From a bacterium (GTDB lineage Bacteria > Cyanobacteriota > Vampirovibrionia > Gastranaerophilales > Gastranaerophilaceae): DNA of 41,256 bases. The notes below the pieces were generated by a model, which saw nothing but the letters and a program-made list of their open reading frames with translations, did no database searches and had not been told where the DNA came from. This document shows, piece by piece, positions 15,652-22,862 of this stretch. Numbering within the stretch: position 1 is the first letter of the stretch; every line of letters starts with the position of its first letter. A program made the position numbers and the translations under genes. Location of the stretch: the NCBI GenBank assembly GCA_017472545.1, contig JAFUPZ010000031.1, forward strand, positions 1 to 41,256, given 5' to 3'.

Positions 15652-16575
15652 ATGAGCGAATTTAAAATAAAATTCAGAGGTGTTAGAGGTAGTTTCCCTG
15701 TTGCAGATAAGAATTTCTTAAAATTTGGGGGAAATACTTCTTGTGTAGAAGTTAATGTTGGTGGTCATTTGATTATTCTTGATGCTGGGACTGGTATTGT
15801 CGGTGTTGGGGATGATTTGATGCAAGATTATATAGCTTCTGCTGTTCGTCCTGAAGATAGAAAAGAAATTCATGCAACTGTTTTAATTTCGCATATCCAT
15901 CAAGATCACTTGTTAGGTTTAACTTTCTTCAAACCTATTCATATTAATAGTGCTAAATTGATGATTTTTGGAGAAGGAACTCCTGATTATCCTTTGGCAA
16001 AAAGTTTATCTGAGTTGATTTTTGGTAAAACTTTCCCACTAGATTTGGGAGATATTGCTTGTAAGTTGGAGATTCGTGACATTTGCGATGAACAAGCTAT
16101 TCTTATTAAACCTGCTCAAAAACCCGAATTGGTAAAATTGTCAGATGTAGAACAAGGTAAAGATGATATTTTAATCACGTTTTATAAATCATTTGTTCAC
16201 CCTCAAGATGGTGTAATGATTTATAAAATATCTTATAAAGGTAAATCTGTGGTTTTTGCAACAGATAAGGAATGTTATTTTGGCGGAGATAGTAAGTTTG
16301 CTAAGTTTGCAAAAGGTTGTGATATTTTGATTCATGATGCTCAATATACTACAGAAGACTATTTAAGCCCTCATTCACCAAAACAAGGTTATGGTCATTC
16401 TACTTATGATATGGCAGTTGAGGTTATGAAACAAACTAAAGCAAAAAGTTTAGTATTCTTCCACTACGACCCATCATATGATGATACGAAGCTTTCAAGA
16501 ATTAAAGAACACTATGCTTCTGGTTCTCAAAATATTCATATGGCTTATGAAGGCTTGGAATTTGACTTGTCATAA
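15652..16575 (+). CDS. Metallo-beta-lactamase-fold hydrolase
   Basis: Cytosolic MBL-fold protein of 307 aa. The metal motif HIHQDH is at residues 81-86 (third position Gln where the usual form is HxHxDH, so intact), with the N-terminal strand FRGVRGSFP and FGGNTSCVEV typical of the cyclic-nucleotide phosphodiesterase/RNase Z-like branch, later ATDKEC, a second histidine in GHST and a C-terminal FFHYDP. The substrate is unknown; phosphodiesterase activity is plausible from the branch. An approximately 30-residue insertion (KPAQKPELVKLSDVEQGKDD) sits between strands. Part of the operon with the calcineurin-like protein and followed by a TPR lipoprotein after 37 nt. Confidence 0.88.
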   Translation: MSEFKIKFRGVRGSFPVADKNFLKFGGNTSCVEVNVGGHLIILDAGTGIVGVGDDLMQDYIASAVRPEDRKEIHATVLISHIHQDHLLGLTFFKPIHINSAKLMIFGEGTPDYPLAKSLSELIFGKTFPLDLGDIACKLEIRDICDEQAILIKPAQKPELVKLSDVEQGKDDILITFYKSFVHPQDGVMIYKISYKGKSVVFATDKECYFGGDSKFAKFAKGCDILIHDAQYTTEDYLSPHSPKQGYGHSTYDMAVEVMKQTKAKSLVFFHYDPSYDDTKLSRIKEHYASGSQNIHMAYEGLEFDLS

Positions 16576-16612
16576 GTTGAAAATTCTAAATGTTTAATTA
16601 AAAAGGTAAATA

Positions 16613-17176
16613 ATGAAGAAACTTTTGGTGATATTATCAATAATTTTGTTAGGATTACCTGCTAGTTGTGCGCCAGGTACTGTAGTTTCTTATGTTATTG
16701 ATCCTGAAAAAAATGCTTATGAACATAATAATCTTGGAATTATGTACGTTGAAGAAAAGGATTATTATGCTGCAATTCAGGAGTTCAAAATTGCCATTAG
16801 CCTTTGCCCAAAAACACAGGCTACGGCAGTGTATTTTAATAATCTAGGGAAAGTCTATATGACAATTGGTTATCCAGATTTGGCGCTAGATTGTTTTAAA
16901 AATTCTATAACCCAATACAATTTGAATTTTGAATTTTATAGAAATCTTGTAGAATGTTATGCTGCGTTGGGTAAAGCTTCTGAACAATTGGAGATTTATA
17001 AGACAAAAAACGAAACCCCATATGACAAAGTTATGCTTGGGCTATTATACGAGCAAAGTGGCGATATTAGAAAAGCTATTTTTGTTTTAGATGAGTTTGC
17101 TATGGCAGAACCTCATTTGTTGATTACTCCAGCAGTAAAAATGTATATTCAAGAGCTTGTAAATAAAATTATGTAA
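16613..17176 (+). CDS. TPR-repeat lipoprotein (187 aa)
   Basis: An N-terminal signal (MKKLLVILSIILLGLPASC) ends in a lipobox-like LPASC, so Cys19 is probably lipidated by Lgt and the protein anchored to a membrane; the proline at -3 is atypical. Three to four TPR units follow (NNLGIMYVEEKDYYAAIQEFKIAI, NNLGKVYMTIGYPDLALDCFKNSI and others). It has an AAGGT ribosome site and closes the operon that begins with the exported TPR protein at 13719. Role unknown, probably an envelope scaffold. Confidence 0.85.
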   Translation: MKKLLVILSIILLGLPASCAPGTVVSYVIDPEKNAYEHNNLGIMYVEEKDYYAAIQEFKIAISLCPKTQATAVYFNNLGKVYMTIGYPDLALDCFKNSITQYNLNFEFYRNLVECYAALGKASEQLEIYKTKNETPYDKVMLGLLYEQSGDIRKAIFVLDEFAMAEPHLLITPAVKMYIQELVNKIM

Positions 17177-17193
17177 GTTTTAGCGTATAGAAA

Positions 17194-17226
17194 AAGAGCC
17201 AATCCCTATAAAGGGATTAGCTCTTC
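17194..17226. terminator. Bidirectional terminator between convergent operons
   Basis: Hairpin AGAGC-c-AATCCC / GGGATT-a-GCTCT with one internal mismatch and a 6-nt loop. On the minus strand it is followed by TTTTTC, on the plus strand by TCTCGT, so it is stronger for the minus-strand operon ending at 17248 but lies behind both. Confidence 0.8.
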
Positions 17227-17247
17227 TCGTTTGTAGATGTAAATATA

Positions 17248-18006
17248 TTATTGTTGTTTTCTATATTTGTCTAATAAGTTTGTAGAACCTGTATCAAAGT
17301 GTGTTGCAACTTGAGCAGGTTGTGCCTCTGCAACCGGTTGAGTTTCTTTCATACCACCTTGCATAGATGGTTGAGATTTGTCAGTTGCTTTGTTTTCTTC
17401 ATAAGTTCCGTTTTTCTTAGCTTCTCTTTCGTTCATCCATTTTTCAACTGAACCAGCAAGTGGAGTTGCAACAAGAGGAACTAACATACGTTTACCAACG
17501 ATAGCTGCAGATGCAAGTGACATAATACCGATAAATGCGTCTTTAACACCGTTATTAACTTTTGCAAATGCTTCGCTAAATTTAGGTCCAGAAATATCTG
17601 CAAATTCAGGTTTGTTTTTAACCATTGCGTGATAAGTTTTTCTAAGTGGTCTTTCAAACATCTTACCAACTGTTTTGTTGAATAACTTAGTTAGTAATGG
17701 TTTAGACATTTTGAATACTGCGATTTGGAATAAAATCATCAATAAACCGTTTGTCAAGTCTAATGATGCAACGAATTTACGTTTGTCATCTGGAATATTT
17801 TTGTTATTTAAACTTTGAGTTACGTACAAGTAGCAACCAAGACCGTCTTTTGCGATGATTGAAGCAACACCTAAACCATCAATGAAGTCTCTGTTATTGT
17901 TAAATACTTGTGTACCAGAGTATTTTGCAAGTCTTGAGTTTGCAACTTTGTCTAATACCCAGCCGGTAGCTCTTTTAATTGGTCCAAGTCTATTTATTGT
18001 CGCCAT
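17248..18006 (-). CDS. Lineage-type membrane protein, 252 aa, unknown function
   Basis: I do not know its function. It has two to three hydrophobic segments (about 85-102 LLMILFQIAVFKM; about 157-187 FIGIMSLASAAIVGK...VPLVATPLAG) within a basic protein, and a Gln/Ala-rich polar tail (residues 195-252). No signal peptide is present. The start is firm: AGGAGGT lies 5 nt upstream, inside the 3' end of the preceding gene, which it overlaps by 17 nt. It forms a cluster with the helical proteins encoded at 17990-19612, so these probably act together. The family resembles uncharacterised Gastranaerophilales membrane proteins (recall, not tested). Confidence 0.8.
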   Translation of the reverse strand: MATINRLGPIKRATGWVLDKVANSRLAKYSGTQVFNNNRDFIDGLGVASIIAKDGLGCYLYVTQSLNNKNIPDDKRKFVASLDLTNGLLMILFQIAVFKMSKPLLTKLFNKTVGKMFERPLRKTYHAMVKNKPEFADISGPKFSEAFAKVNNGVKDAFIGIMSLASAAIVGKRMLVPLVATPLAGSVEKWMNEREAKKNGTYEENKATDKSQPSMQGGMKETQPVAEAQPAQVATHFDTGSTNLLDKYRKQQ

Positions 18007-18538
18007 TTGCTACCTCCTGTGGTTTGTTATATTTGTTTTTCTTTGCAGAAGCAGCTTTGTTTGATAGTTCAGGGAATGCTAAATCCATGAACCAAGGATA
18101 AATTTTGTTCAATAGCCAACAAGTGAATGGTAGAATTGCTAGAGATACGCCCAAGCCTGTCCAACGTTTCATACCGTCGATGTTTGCTTTAACGTGTTTC
18201 TTTTGCTGTTCTGCTATACGTTTTGCCAATGACTTAGCTTTTTCAGTAAGTCTTGAACCTGTACATTCTATCCACTCAATAGCACTTTTGATTTCTGCTT
18301 CTGAACTACCTTTTGCTTTCAAGCTTTCAGCTACAGAGCCGAATGATTTTGCAATTTCTTCATTAACAATAGCTTGAGCTTCTTTTACTGTAAGATCTGA
18401 AGTAGCTAATTTATCTTTAATTTTTTCTAATGTTGCGATTGTGCCGTCAATAGCATCTGTTCTTCTTGTAACTGTTTCTGTTACATATTCAATGATTTCT
18501 TTTGTGTCTTTTGAACGCATTATTTCAATGTTGTTCAA
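17990..18538 (-). CDS. C-terminal half of a split helical membrane protein (after an in-frame stop)
   Basis: The reading frame is the direct continuation of the gene at 18629-19612: the same frame, uninterrupted except for one TAA at 18629-18631. From that stop, 30 sense codons lead to the TTG at 18538 and the first ATG is at 18520; neither has a Shine-Dalgarno. Content: long amphipathic helices or coiled coil (ATLEKIKDKLATSDLTVKEAQAIVNEE), then a membrane helix at about 128-150 (GLGVSLAILPFTCWLLNKIYPWF) and a lysine-rich tail. It therefore looks like the membrane-anchored end of a 539-residue protein. Either it is made by readthrough or re-initiation, or the gene is broken. It overlaps the next gene by 17 nt. 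Confidence 0.65.
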   Translation of the reverse strand: MNNIEIMRSKDTKEIIEYVTETVTRRTDAIDGTIATLEKIKDKLATSDLTVKEAQAIVNEEIAKSFGSVAESLKAKGSSEAEIKSAIEWIECTGSRLTEKAKSLAKRIAEQQKKHVKANIDGMKRWTGLGVSLAILPFTCWLLNKIYPWFMDLAFPELSNKAASAKKNKYNKPQEVANGDNK

Positions 18539-18628
18539 GATTTTTGTAATTTTTTCATCTAATAGTTTTAATGAAATAGGGTCAGAACCTGTGTTTTTAT
18601 CCCTGATTTCTTTTACTATCTTGATTAG

Positions 18629-19612
18629 TTATTTGTTTAATTTTTCTTTAGTTGAATCTTTTTTGATTTCTTCTTCTAAACCTTTTATTACAGCTTTACA
18701 TTCTTTGTTGAAGATTTTGTTTGCATTGATAATATCTTCAGAATTGTTCATGTTTGTTTGGTTGTATAGTTGGTTAATTTTTCCTTGTAATCTTTGAAGA
18801 ACAACGATTGTTTCATTAGGGTTGTCGTGAAGGAAAATACCACGTTCTATTTTCTTAGGAAGTTTCTTTTGTACGGCTTGAAGTCTTTGTTCTTTTTCTT
18901 CTTTGATGATAGCATCTAAAGTTTCTTCAAATAATTTTTTGAATTCAGCTTTTGGCATTTCTAAAGTACCATCAGTAACGCCGTTTGTTGTATTAAATAC
19001 GATTTTATCTTCTTCAATCATTTTTACGAAACGAGAGGAGTATTCTTTTTTACGAAGTTCGATAGCTTCTTTCATTTCGTCTTTTGTGAATTTTTTACCT
19101 GGATTTAATTGTTTAACTTCTTTTTTGAGGTAATTATCAGAAGGGAATAAAGATGCGTTTAATCCAGTTCTAAAGTAACCGATGTCAGAGAGTTCTTGAA
19201 TTAGTTTGTTAAACGGAATAACGATTGCTGCTTGTGTACAAACTGCTAGTACTGCAGAAACAGGTTGTCTCCATGCTGTGTATGTTCTTGTGTCCTCATC
19301 AGTTTTAGAAAATGGGTTAAACTTGATGAACATTGGAGCAACTAAACCTGTACCAATAGCGTTAATCAGTTGGTTTTGAACTTCCCCCATGCCTTCGTGA
19401 GCATTTTTCATCCATTTTACGCCACCTGGCATGATGCTTAATAAATACTCAGTAATATCGGTTGTTGCTTTAGCTGCAGCTTTCCCTGTACCAGTAAAGC
19501 TTACGCTATCTTGTGGAGAATCCAGATGCACTCTGTTCTTGACAGCTTTCGCGCTGAACAGATTAGGACCTGAAAGTGTGTCCACTTTGTTTTTAATCTT
19601 TTCGATACTCAT
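18629..19612 (-). CDS. N-terminal part of an F-T-G-T motif helical protein, 327 aa, unknown function
   Basis: Protein of unknown function, mostly helical, ending in a charged coiled-coil-like stretch (KECKAVIKGLEEEIKKDSTKEKLNK). Near the N-terminus residues 38-44 read SFTGTGK; a related F-T-G-T-K motif occurs at the start of the nucleotidase at 24199-25710. A modest hydrophobic segment lies at about 117-135 (VSAVLAVCTQAAIVIPF). The ATG has an AGGTG ribosome site. The frame continues past its TAA stop into the next gene, so the product is probably a truncated form of a longer protein. Other members of this cluster are likewise uncharacterised. Confidence 0.75.
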   Translation of the reverse strand: MSIEKIKNKVDTLSGPNLFSAKAVKNRVHLDSPQDSVSFTGTGKAAAKATTDITEYLLSIMPGGVKWMKNAHEGMGEVQNQLINAIGTGLVAPMFIKFNPFSKTDEDTRTYTAWRQPVSAVLAVCTQAAIVIPFNKLIQELSDIGYFRTGLNASLFPSDNYLKKEVKQLNPGKKFTKDEMKEAIELRKKEYSSRFVKMIEEDKIVFNTTNGVTDGTLEMPKAEFKKLFEETLDAIIKEEKEQRLQAVQKKLPKKIERGIFLHDNPNETIVVLQRLQGKINQLYNQTNMNNSEDIINANKIFNKECKAVIKGLEEEIKKDSTKEKLNK

Positions 19613-19771
19613 TTTACACCTACTATGACCTTCTATATATATAGAATCCCAAAAATTAAAAAAATTGCTAGTTATCTCCTCGTTTGTGAAGAAATATTAA
19701 CAGATTCCCCTAACTCTTTATTTATAATGCAAAGAAACGATTTTTTTTAGTTATATTCACCAATTATAACT

Positions 19772-19823
19772 TGTGTCTTTGCAATGCTTCCAGATAGGAA
19801 ACATTGCAATTATACTAGACACA
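19772..19823. other. Strong imperfect hairpin or cruciform upstream of the F-T-G-T gene
   Basis: Nested inverted repeats: TGTGTCT (19772-19778) with AGACACA (19817-19823), TTGCAATG (19779-19786) with CATTGCAA (19802-19809), and TTCC (19788-19791) with GGAA (19797-19800), with a 7-nt bulge TTATACT on one side. It is not followed by a T run on either strand, so it is not a normal terminator. A minus-strand TATAAT lies next to it at 19768-19763. The 249-nt gap 19613-19861 holds nothing else I can identify. Confidence 0.6.
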
Positions 19824-19861
19824 TACTTATTTTTAAACCCTATTATTAAGATTTATTGCTA

Positions 19862-20425
19862 TTATTTCTTAGAATCAAGGATTTTTCTGATTCTAATATA
19901 TCTATCAAGTTCAGCACTTACAGAATCAATGTTTCCTAATACGGCATTTGATAGTAATACTTTGTTATCGTATTTAGGGTCGATAATAAACACTGTTGGG
20001 AAACCTGTAAGTCCGCTAGTTCTAACGACTTTTTCATATTTTTTGTCTTCAACGTTAACTTTTGAAAAATCTAAAGTTTCGTTGTATTTGTCGTATAGAG
20101 CTTGATAAATTGGCATAAATCTTACGCAATAACCGCACCAATCTGCATAAAATAGAACAACAACTGGTTTTTTGCTTTTCATAGCTTTGTTGTATTCATC
20201 ACCAATTTGGTATTCAGAAGGTTTTTTAGGTTCTCCTGATAAATTTGGTCCAGCTTGTTCAAATGCTTGTTGAATAGCAGCTTCTGCTTGAGCTTTAACT
20301 TTTGTGTAATTGTAGTATTCATAGCCAGTTACTGCGCAAATAACTATGATTACAAGAATTGCAGTGATAATAGCAATGTTTTTTCTGTTAAGGTTTTGTA
20401 GTTTTTCTTTTAAATTGAATCCCAT
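19862..20425 (-). CDS. Membrane-anchored thioredoxin-fold protein
   Basis: Thioredoxin-like disulfide oxidoreductase of 187 aa. A transmembrane anchor spans about residues 17-34 (IAIITAILVIIVICAVTG) with a basic stretch before it, so the redox domain faces outside. The active site is WCGYC (Cys97, Cys100), and the cis-proline loop is GFPTVF. The domain carries the usual VVVLFYADWC strand and KVNVEDKKYEKVVRTSGLTGFPT helix. Gly-Tyr between the cysteines is intermediate between thioredoxin and DsbA-like types. Ribosome site GAGGAG upstream. Divergent from the sigma-factor gene, with a 225-nt shared regulatory region. A role in reducing or forming envelope disulfides is likely; partner unknown. 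Confidence 0.9.
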   Translation of the reverse strand: MGFNLKEKLQNLNRKNIAIITAILVIIVICAVTGYEYYNYTKVKAQAEAAIQQAFEQAGPNLSGEPKKPSEYQIGDEYNKAMKSKKPVVVLFYADWCGYCVRFMPIYQALYDKYNETLDFSKVNVEDKKYEKVVRTSGLTGFPTVFIIDPKYDNKVLLSNAVLGNIDSVSAELDRYIRIRKILDSKK

Positions 20426-20526
20426 TTATTTTCTCCTCTTCTACAAGTTAATTATAATACGAAAATCCCATTATATCTTATATTTAAGAATATTTAACAA
20501 AACTTTTTCTTAATATTTATTAACAT

Positions 20527-20587
20527 AATGTAACGCTCAATATATATTTGGGTATATACAAAGTATATATTTATCTCGTGTTACATT
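20527..20587. promoter_or_regulatory. Nested inverted repeats in the thioredoxin/sigma-factor divergent region
   Basis: AATGTAAC (20527-20534) is inverted as GTTACATT (20580-20587), 45 nt apart. Inside lies TATATAC-AAA-GTATATA (20553-20569), a perfect 7-bp inverted repeat typical of a dimeric regulator operator. A second small hairpin, CGACC / GGTCG (20597-20614), lies nearer the sigma-factor start. Which of the two divergent genes is controlled is not evident. Confidence 0.5.
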
Positions 20588-20650
20588 TCCCCATATCGAC
20601 CAGCCTCAGGGTCGTGCTATTTCTGATGCAAATAAGAAGGAGTTTTATCT

Positions 20651-21562
20651 ATGAACAAACCAGACGCACTAGTTGAAATGAAAATTGGTCCTCAAAATTC
20701 AAATCCAGCAAGAAATGAAGTGATTGATGCATCTAATGACAATGATTTGAAAGTTTATTTAAGAGAAATCGCAGATTATCCTCAATTAACCTTTGAAGAG
20801 GAGAAGAAATTAGCTCAGCAAATTGAATTAGGGGATGCTGAAGCTAAGAAAAAACTTATTCAAGCTAATTTGAAATTAGTTGTTACTGTAGCTAGAAAAA
20901 CTATTCATATGTCATCTTTACCGATTGTAGATTTGATTCAAGAAGGTAATTTAGGTCTAATGATTGCGGCAGAAAAATACAATTATAGACTTGGCTACAG
21001 ATTTTCAACTTATGCAACTTGGTGGGTTAAGCAATCTATGTTTAAAGCAATTTCTGAACAATCCCATTGTATGAAAATTCCTGTTTATATCCAAGAAACA
21101 TTATCTAAATTTTCAAAAGTAAAATCTCAAATGGAACAAGAAGTTAATACTCCTGTAAAAACAGAAGATGTTGCAAAAAAAATGAATATTGCTCCAGATA
21201 AAATTGAAATGTTTTTATCCGCATATACAAAAACTATTTCTATTGAAAATGGTATGGAACGAAATGATGGTAAAGAGTTAAATGTCGCAGATATTCTTGC
21301 TGATAACAAAACTGTAGTTGCTGAAAATGTTGAATATCAATCATTAAAAGATGATATTAATAACGTTATTTCAACCTTGAAAGAAAGAGAACAAGAAGTT
21401 GTAAAAATGAGATACGGTTTGGATGATTCTGAACGTTATACCCTAGAAGAAATCGGTAATCTTTATGGTGTTACAAAAGAATGTATTCGTCAAACTGAAT
21501 TGAGAGCTTTGAAAAAGATGAAACTATCTGGTGCAACTTTATTGTCTTGCTATATTGGTTAA
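20651..21562 (+). CDS. Sigma-70 family RNA polymerase sigma factor (group 2-like)
   Basis: Sigma factor of 303 aa. Region 1.2 (DLKVYLREIADYPQLTFEEE), region 2 (KLIQANLKLVVTVARK, then DLIQEGNLGLMIAAEKYNYRLGYRFSTYATWWVKQSM, which contains the -10-recognition helix), region 3 and region 4 (LKEREQEVVKMRYGL ... YTLEEIGNLYGVTKECIRQTELRALKKM) are all recognisable. It lacks the long region 1.1 and non-conserved insert of a primary RpoD, so an alternative, group 2 sigma is more likely than the housekeeping one. The helix-turn-helix reads VTKECIRQTELRALK rather than the canonical VTRERIRQIEAKALR, which may shift -35 preference. Strong AAGGAG ribosome site. Followed by a terminator. Confidence 0.93.
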   Translation: MNKPDALVEMKIGPQNSNPARNEVIDASNDNDLKVYLREIADYPQLTFEEEKKLAQQIELGDAEAKKKLIQANLKLVVTVARKTIHMSSLPIVDLIQEGNLGLMIAAEKYNYRLGYRFSTYATWWVKQSMFKAISEQSHCMKIPVYIQETLSKFSKVKSQMEQEVNTPVKTEDVAKKMNIAPDKIEMFLSAYTKTISIENGMERNDGKELNVADILADNKTVVAENVEYQSLKDDINNVISTLKEREQEVVKMRYGLDDSERYTLEEIGNLYGVTKECIRQTELRALKKMKLSGATLLSCYIG

Positions 21563-21599
21563 TATAAAATTTATTTATTTCCCTCGTGTTTATTTAGGT

Positions 21600-21627
21600 A
21601 AAAAGCCGTCTAGTACGGCTTTTTTTA
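21600..21627 (+). terminator. Terminator of the sigma-factor gene
   Basis: AAAAGCCGT / ACGGCTTTT stem with a 5-nt loop and a run of seven T. The stop codon of the convergent cobO gene begins right after it; the A run on the other side would let it work on the minus strand as well. Confidence 0.9.
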
Positions 21628-22206
21628 TTAATATTCTATACCTTTTCTTGCGGCAATACCAGTATCCCAGTAATGTTTTACAGGTTTGATTTCTGAAACA
21701 AGATGAGCAATTTCAACAATTTTCGGATGGGCATTTCGACCTGTAAGAACAATTTCCATTTCTTCAGGTTTGTTTTTCAGGGTTTTGACGACATCATCAA
21801 CATCGAGGATTCCCATATCAATAGCAATATTAGCTTCATCAAGGATAATTAGTTGATATTCGTGGTTTTGGATTGCTTTTTTAGCAAGCTCCCAACCTTT
21901 TTTGATTTCAAGTTCATCTTGTTCGTTTTGGTTTTCTTTGTAGATTACCCTATCGAGCCCTGCTTGTACAATTTGCAGATTGTCAGAAATTGTTGGAGAA
22001 AGTTCTGTGAAAGAATTAAGTTCTCCATAATCATTTCCACCTTTTGTGAACATTATAATTAGGACTTTCCAGCATCGACCAAGTGCGCGCATTGCAAGTC
22101 CTAATGATGCGGTTGTTTTTCCTTTGCCATCACCTGTGTAAACTTGGATATAGCCGTGCTGTGCCCAGTTTGGATTTATTAAGTTGTTATTGCAAGATTT
22201 AGTCAT
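21628..22206 (-). CDS. cobO: Cob(I)yrinic acid a,c-diamide adenosyltransferase
   Basis: Transfers the adenosyl group from ATP to cobalt of corrinoids, making coenzyme B12 precursors (CobO/BtuR/CobA family). The P-loop GDGKGKTT is at residues 25-32, followed by ASLGLAMRALG, the IMFTKGG strand, LIILDEANIA (Walker B) and VLTGRNAHP. Length 192 aa is normal. No other cobalamin gene is near, so it may serve corrinoid salvage. Ends directly at the sigma-factor terminator. It starts 67 nt from the divergent cyclo-ligase gene, with overlapping -10 elements. Confidence 0.94.
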   Translation of the reverse strand: MTKSCNNNLINPNWAQHGYIQVYTGDGKGKTTASLGLAMRALGRCWKVLIIMFTKGGNDYGELNSFTELSPTISDNLQIVQAGLDRVIYKENQNEQDELEIKKGWELAKKAIQNHEYQLIILDEANIAIDMGILDVDDVVKTLKNKPEEMEIVLTGRNAHPKIVEIAHLVSEIKPVKHYWDTGIAARKGIEY

Positions 22207-22257
22207 CGTTGTTAATTGTTAAGTAAAATTTTTATTAGTAGCAATATTTATCATTTT

Positions 22258-22267
22258 ATTATATATT
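22258..22267. promoter_or_regulatory. Overlapping divergent -10 elements of cobO and the cyclo-ligase gene
   Basis: TATAAT on the minus strand (22263-22258) for cobO overlaps TATATT on the plus strand (22262-22267). The plus-strand element ends 6 nt before the GTG at 22274. -35 sequences are weak on both sides, so confidence is limited. Confidence 0.4.
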
Positions 22268-22273
22268 AAAATT

Positions 22274-22792
22274 GTGGATAAGAAAACTGATTTGAGAGTC
22301 AAAGCAAAGAATATTCGAAGAAGCATAGATATTACAGATGTTTCTAAGAAACTTGTTGGGTTGATACGTAAGCATCAATCTTATTTTCGTGCAAAAAATG
22401 TATTGTTGTATTATCCAAAAGTTTATGAAGTAGATTTAAGAGATTTGCTAAAAGATAATAAAAATTTCTATTTACCTCGTGTGGAAGGTGATATTTTGGC
22501 GGTTTGTCCGTATAAATTAGGGGACAAATTGGTGGTTTCGAGATTTAACTTATTAGAACCAATTTCTGCTCCAGTAGATCCAAGAAAAATAGATTTGATA
22601 ATTACTCCAGCTTTAATGGTTAATAAAGAGGGTTATAGGCTTGGATATGGTAATGGCTATTATGATAGGTTGCTAACAAGTCTTGAGGATTCGGATGTAA
22701 AAACCTTATGCGCAATGCCAGTAGAGTTAGTTAACGAGAATTTACCGCATAATTTTTATGATGTTCCAGTAAATTATGTAGTGTATATATAA
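22274..22792 (+). CDS. 5-formyltetrahydrofolate cyclo-ligase
   Basis: Converts 5-formyl-THF with ATP to 5,10-methenyl-THF (MTHFS family), returning a storage folate to one-carbon metabolism. Length 172 aa fits. Signatures: N-terminal VKAKNIRRSIDI, the folate loop NFYLPRVEGD, and the nucleotide-binding G120-YRLGYGNGYYDR motif. It starts with GTG, has no Shine-Dalgarno and only 6 nt between a TATATT and the start, so it may be leaderless. Followed after 3 nt by a strong terminator; monocistronic. Confidence 0.92.
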   Translation: MDKKTDLRVKAKNIRRSIDITDVSKKLVGLIRKHQSYFRAKNVLLYYPKVYEVDLRDLLKDNKNFYLPRVEGDILAVCPYKLGDKLVVSRFNLLEPISAPVDPRKIDLIITPALMVNKEGYRLGYGNGYYDRLLTSLEDSDVKTLCAMPVELVNENLPHNFYDVPVNYVVYI

Positions 22793-22795
22793 TAA

Positions 22796-22826
22796 TAAAG
22801 ACCCGTCTTGGACGGGTCTTTATTTT
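22796..22826. terminator. Bidirectional terminator
   Basis: A perfect 12-bp stem, TAAAGACCCGTC / GACGGGTCTTTA, with a 3-nt loop, followed by TTTTG on plus and TTATTATT on minus. Separates the cyclo-ligase gene from the convergent Q-rich gene. Confidence 0.92.
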
Positions 22827-22862
22827 GTGGTTAGTTAGTTTATAAAAGGGGGTTATTATTTA

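Noticed and set aside
18441-18797. Plus-strand frame opposite the split helical protein
   Set aside because: Pure shadow of the minus-strand coding region; hydrophobic composition arises from antisense Lys/Glu codons.
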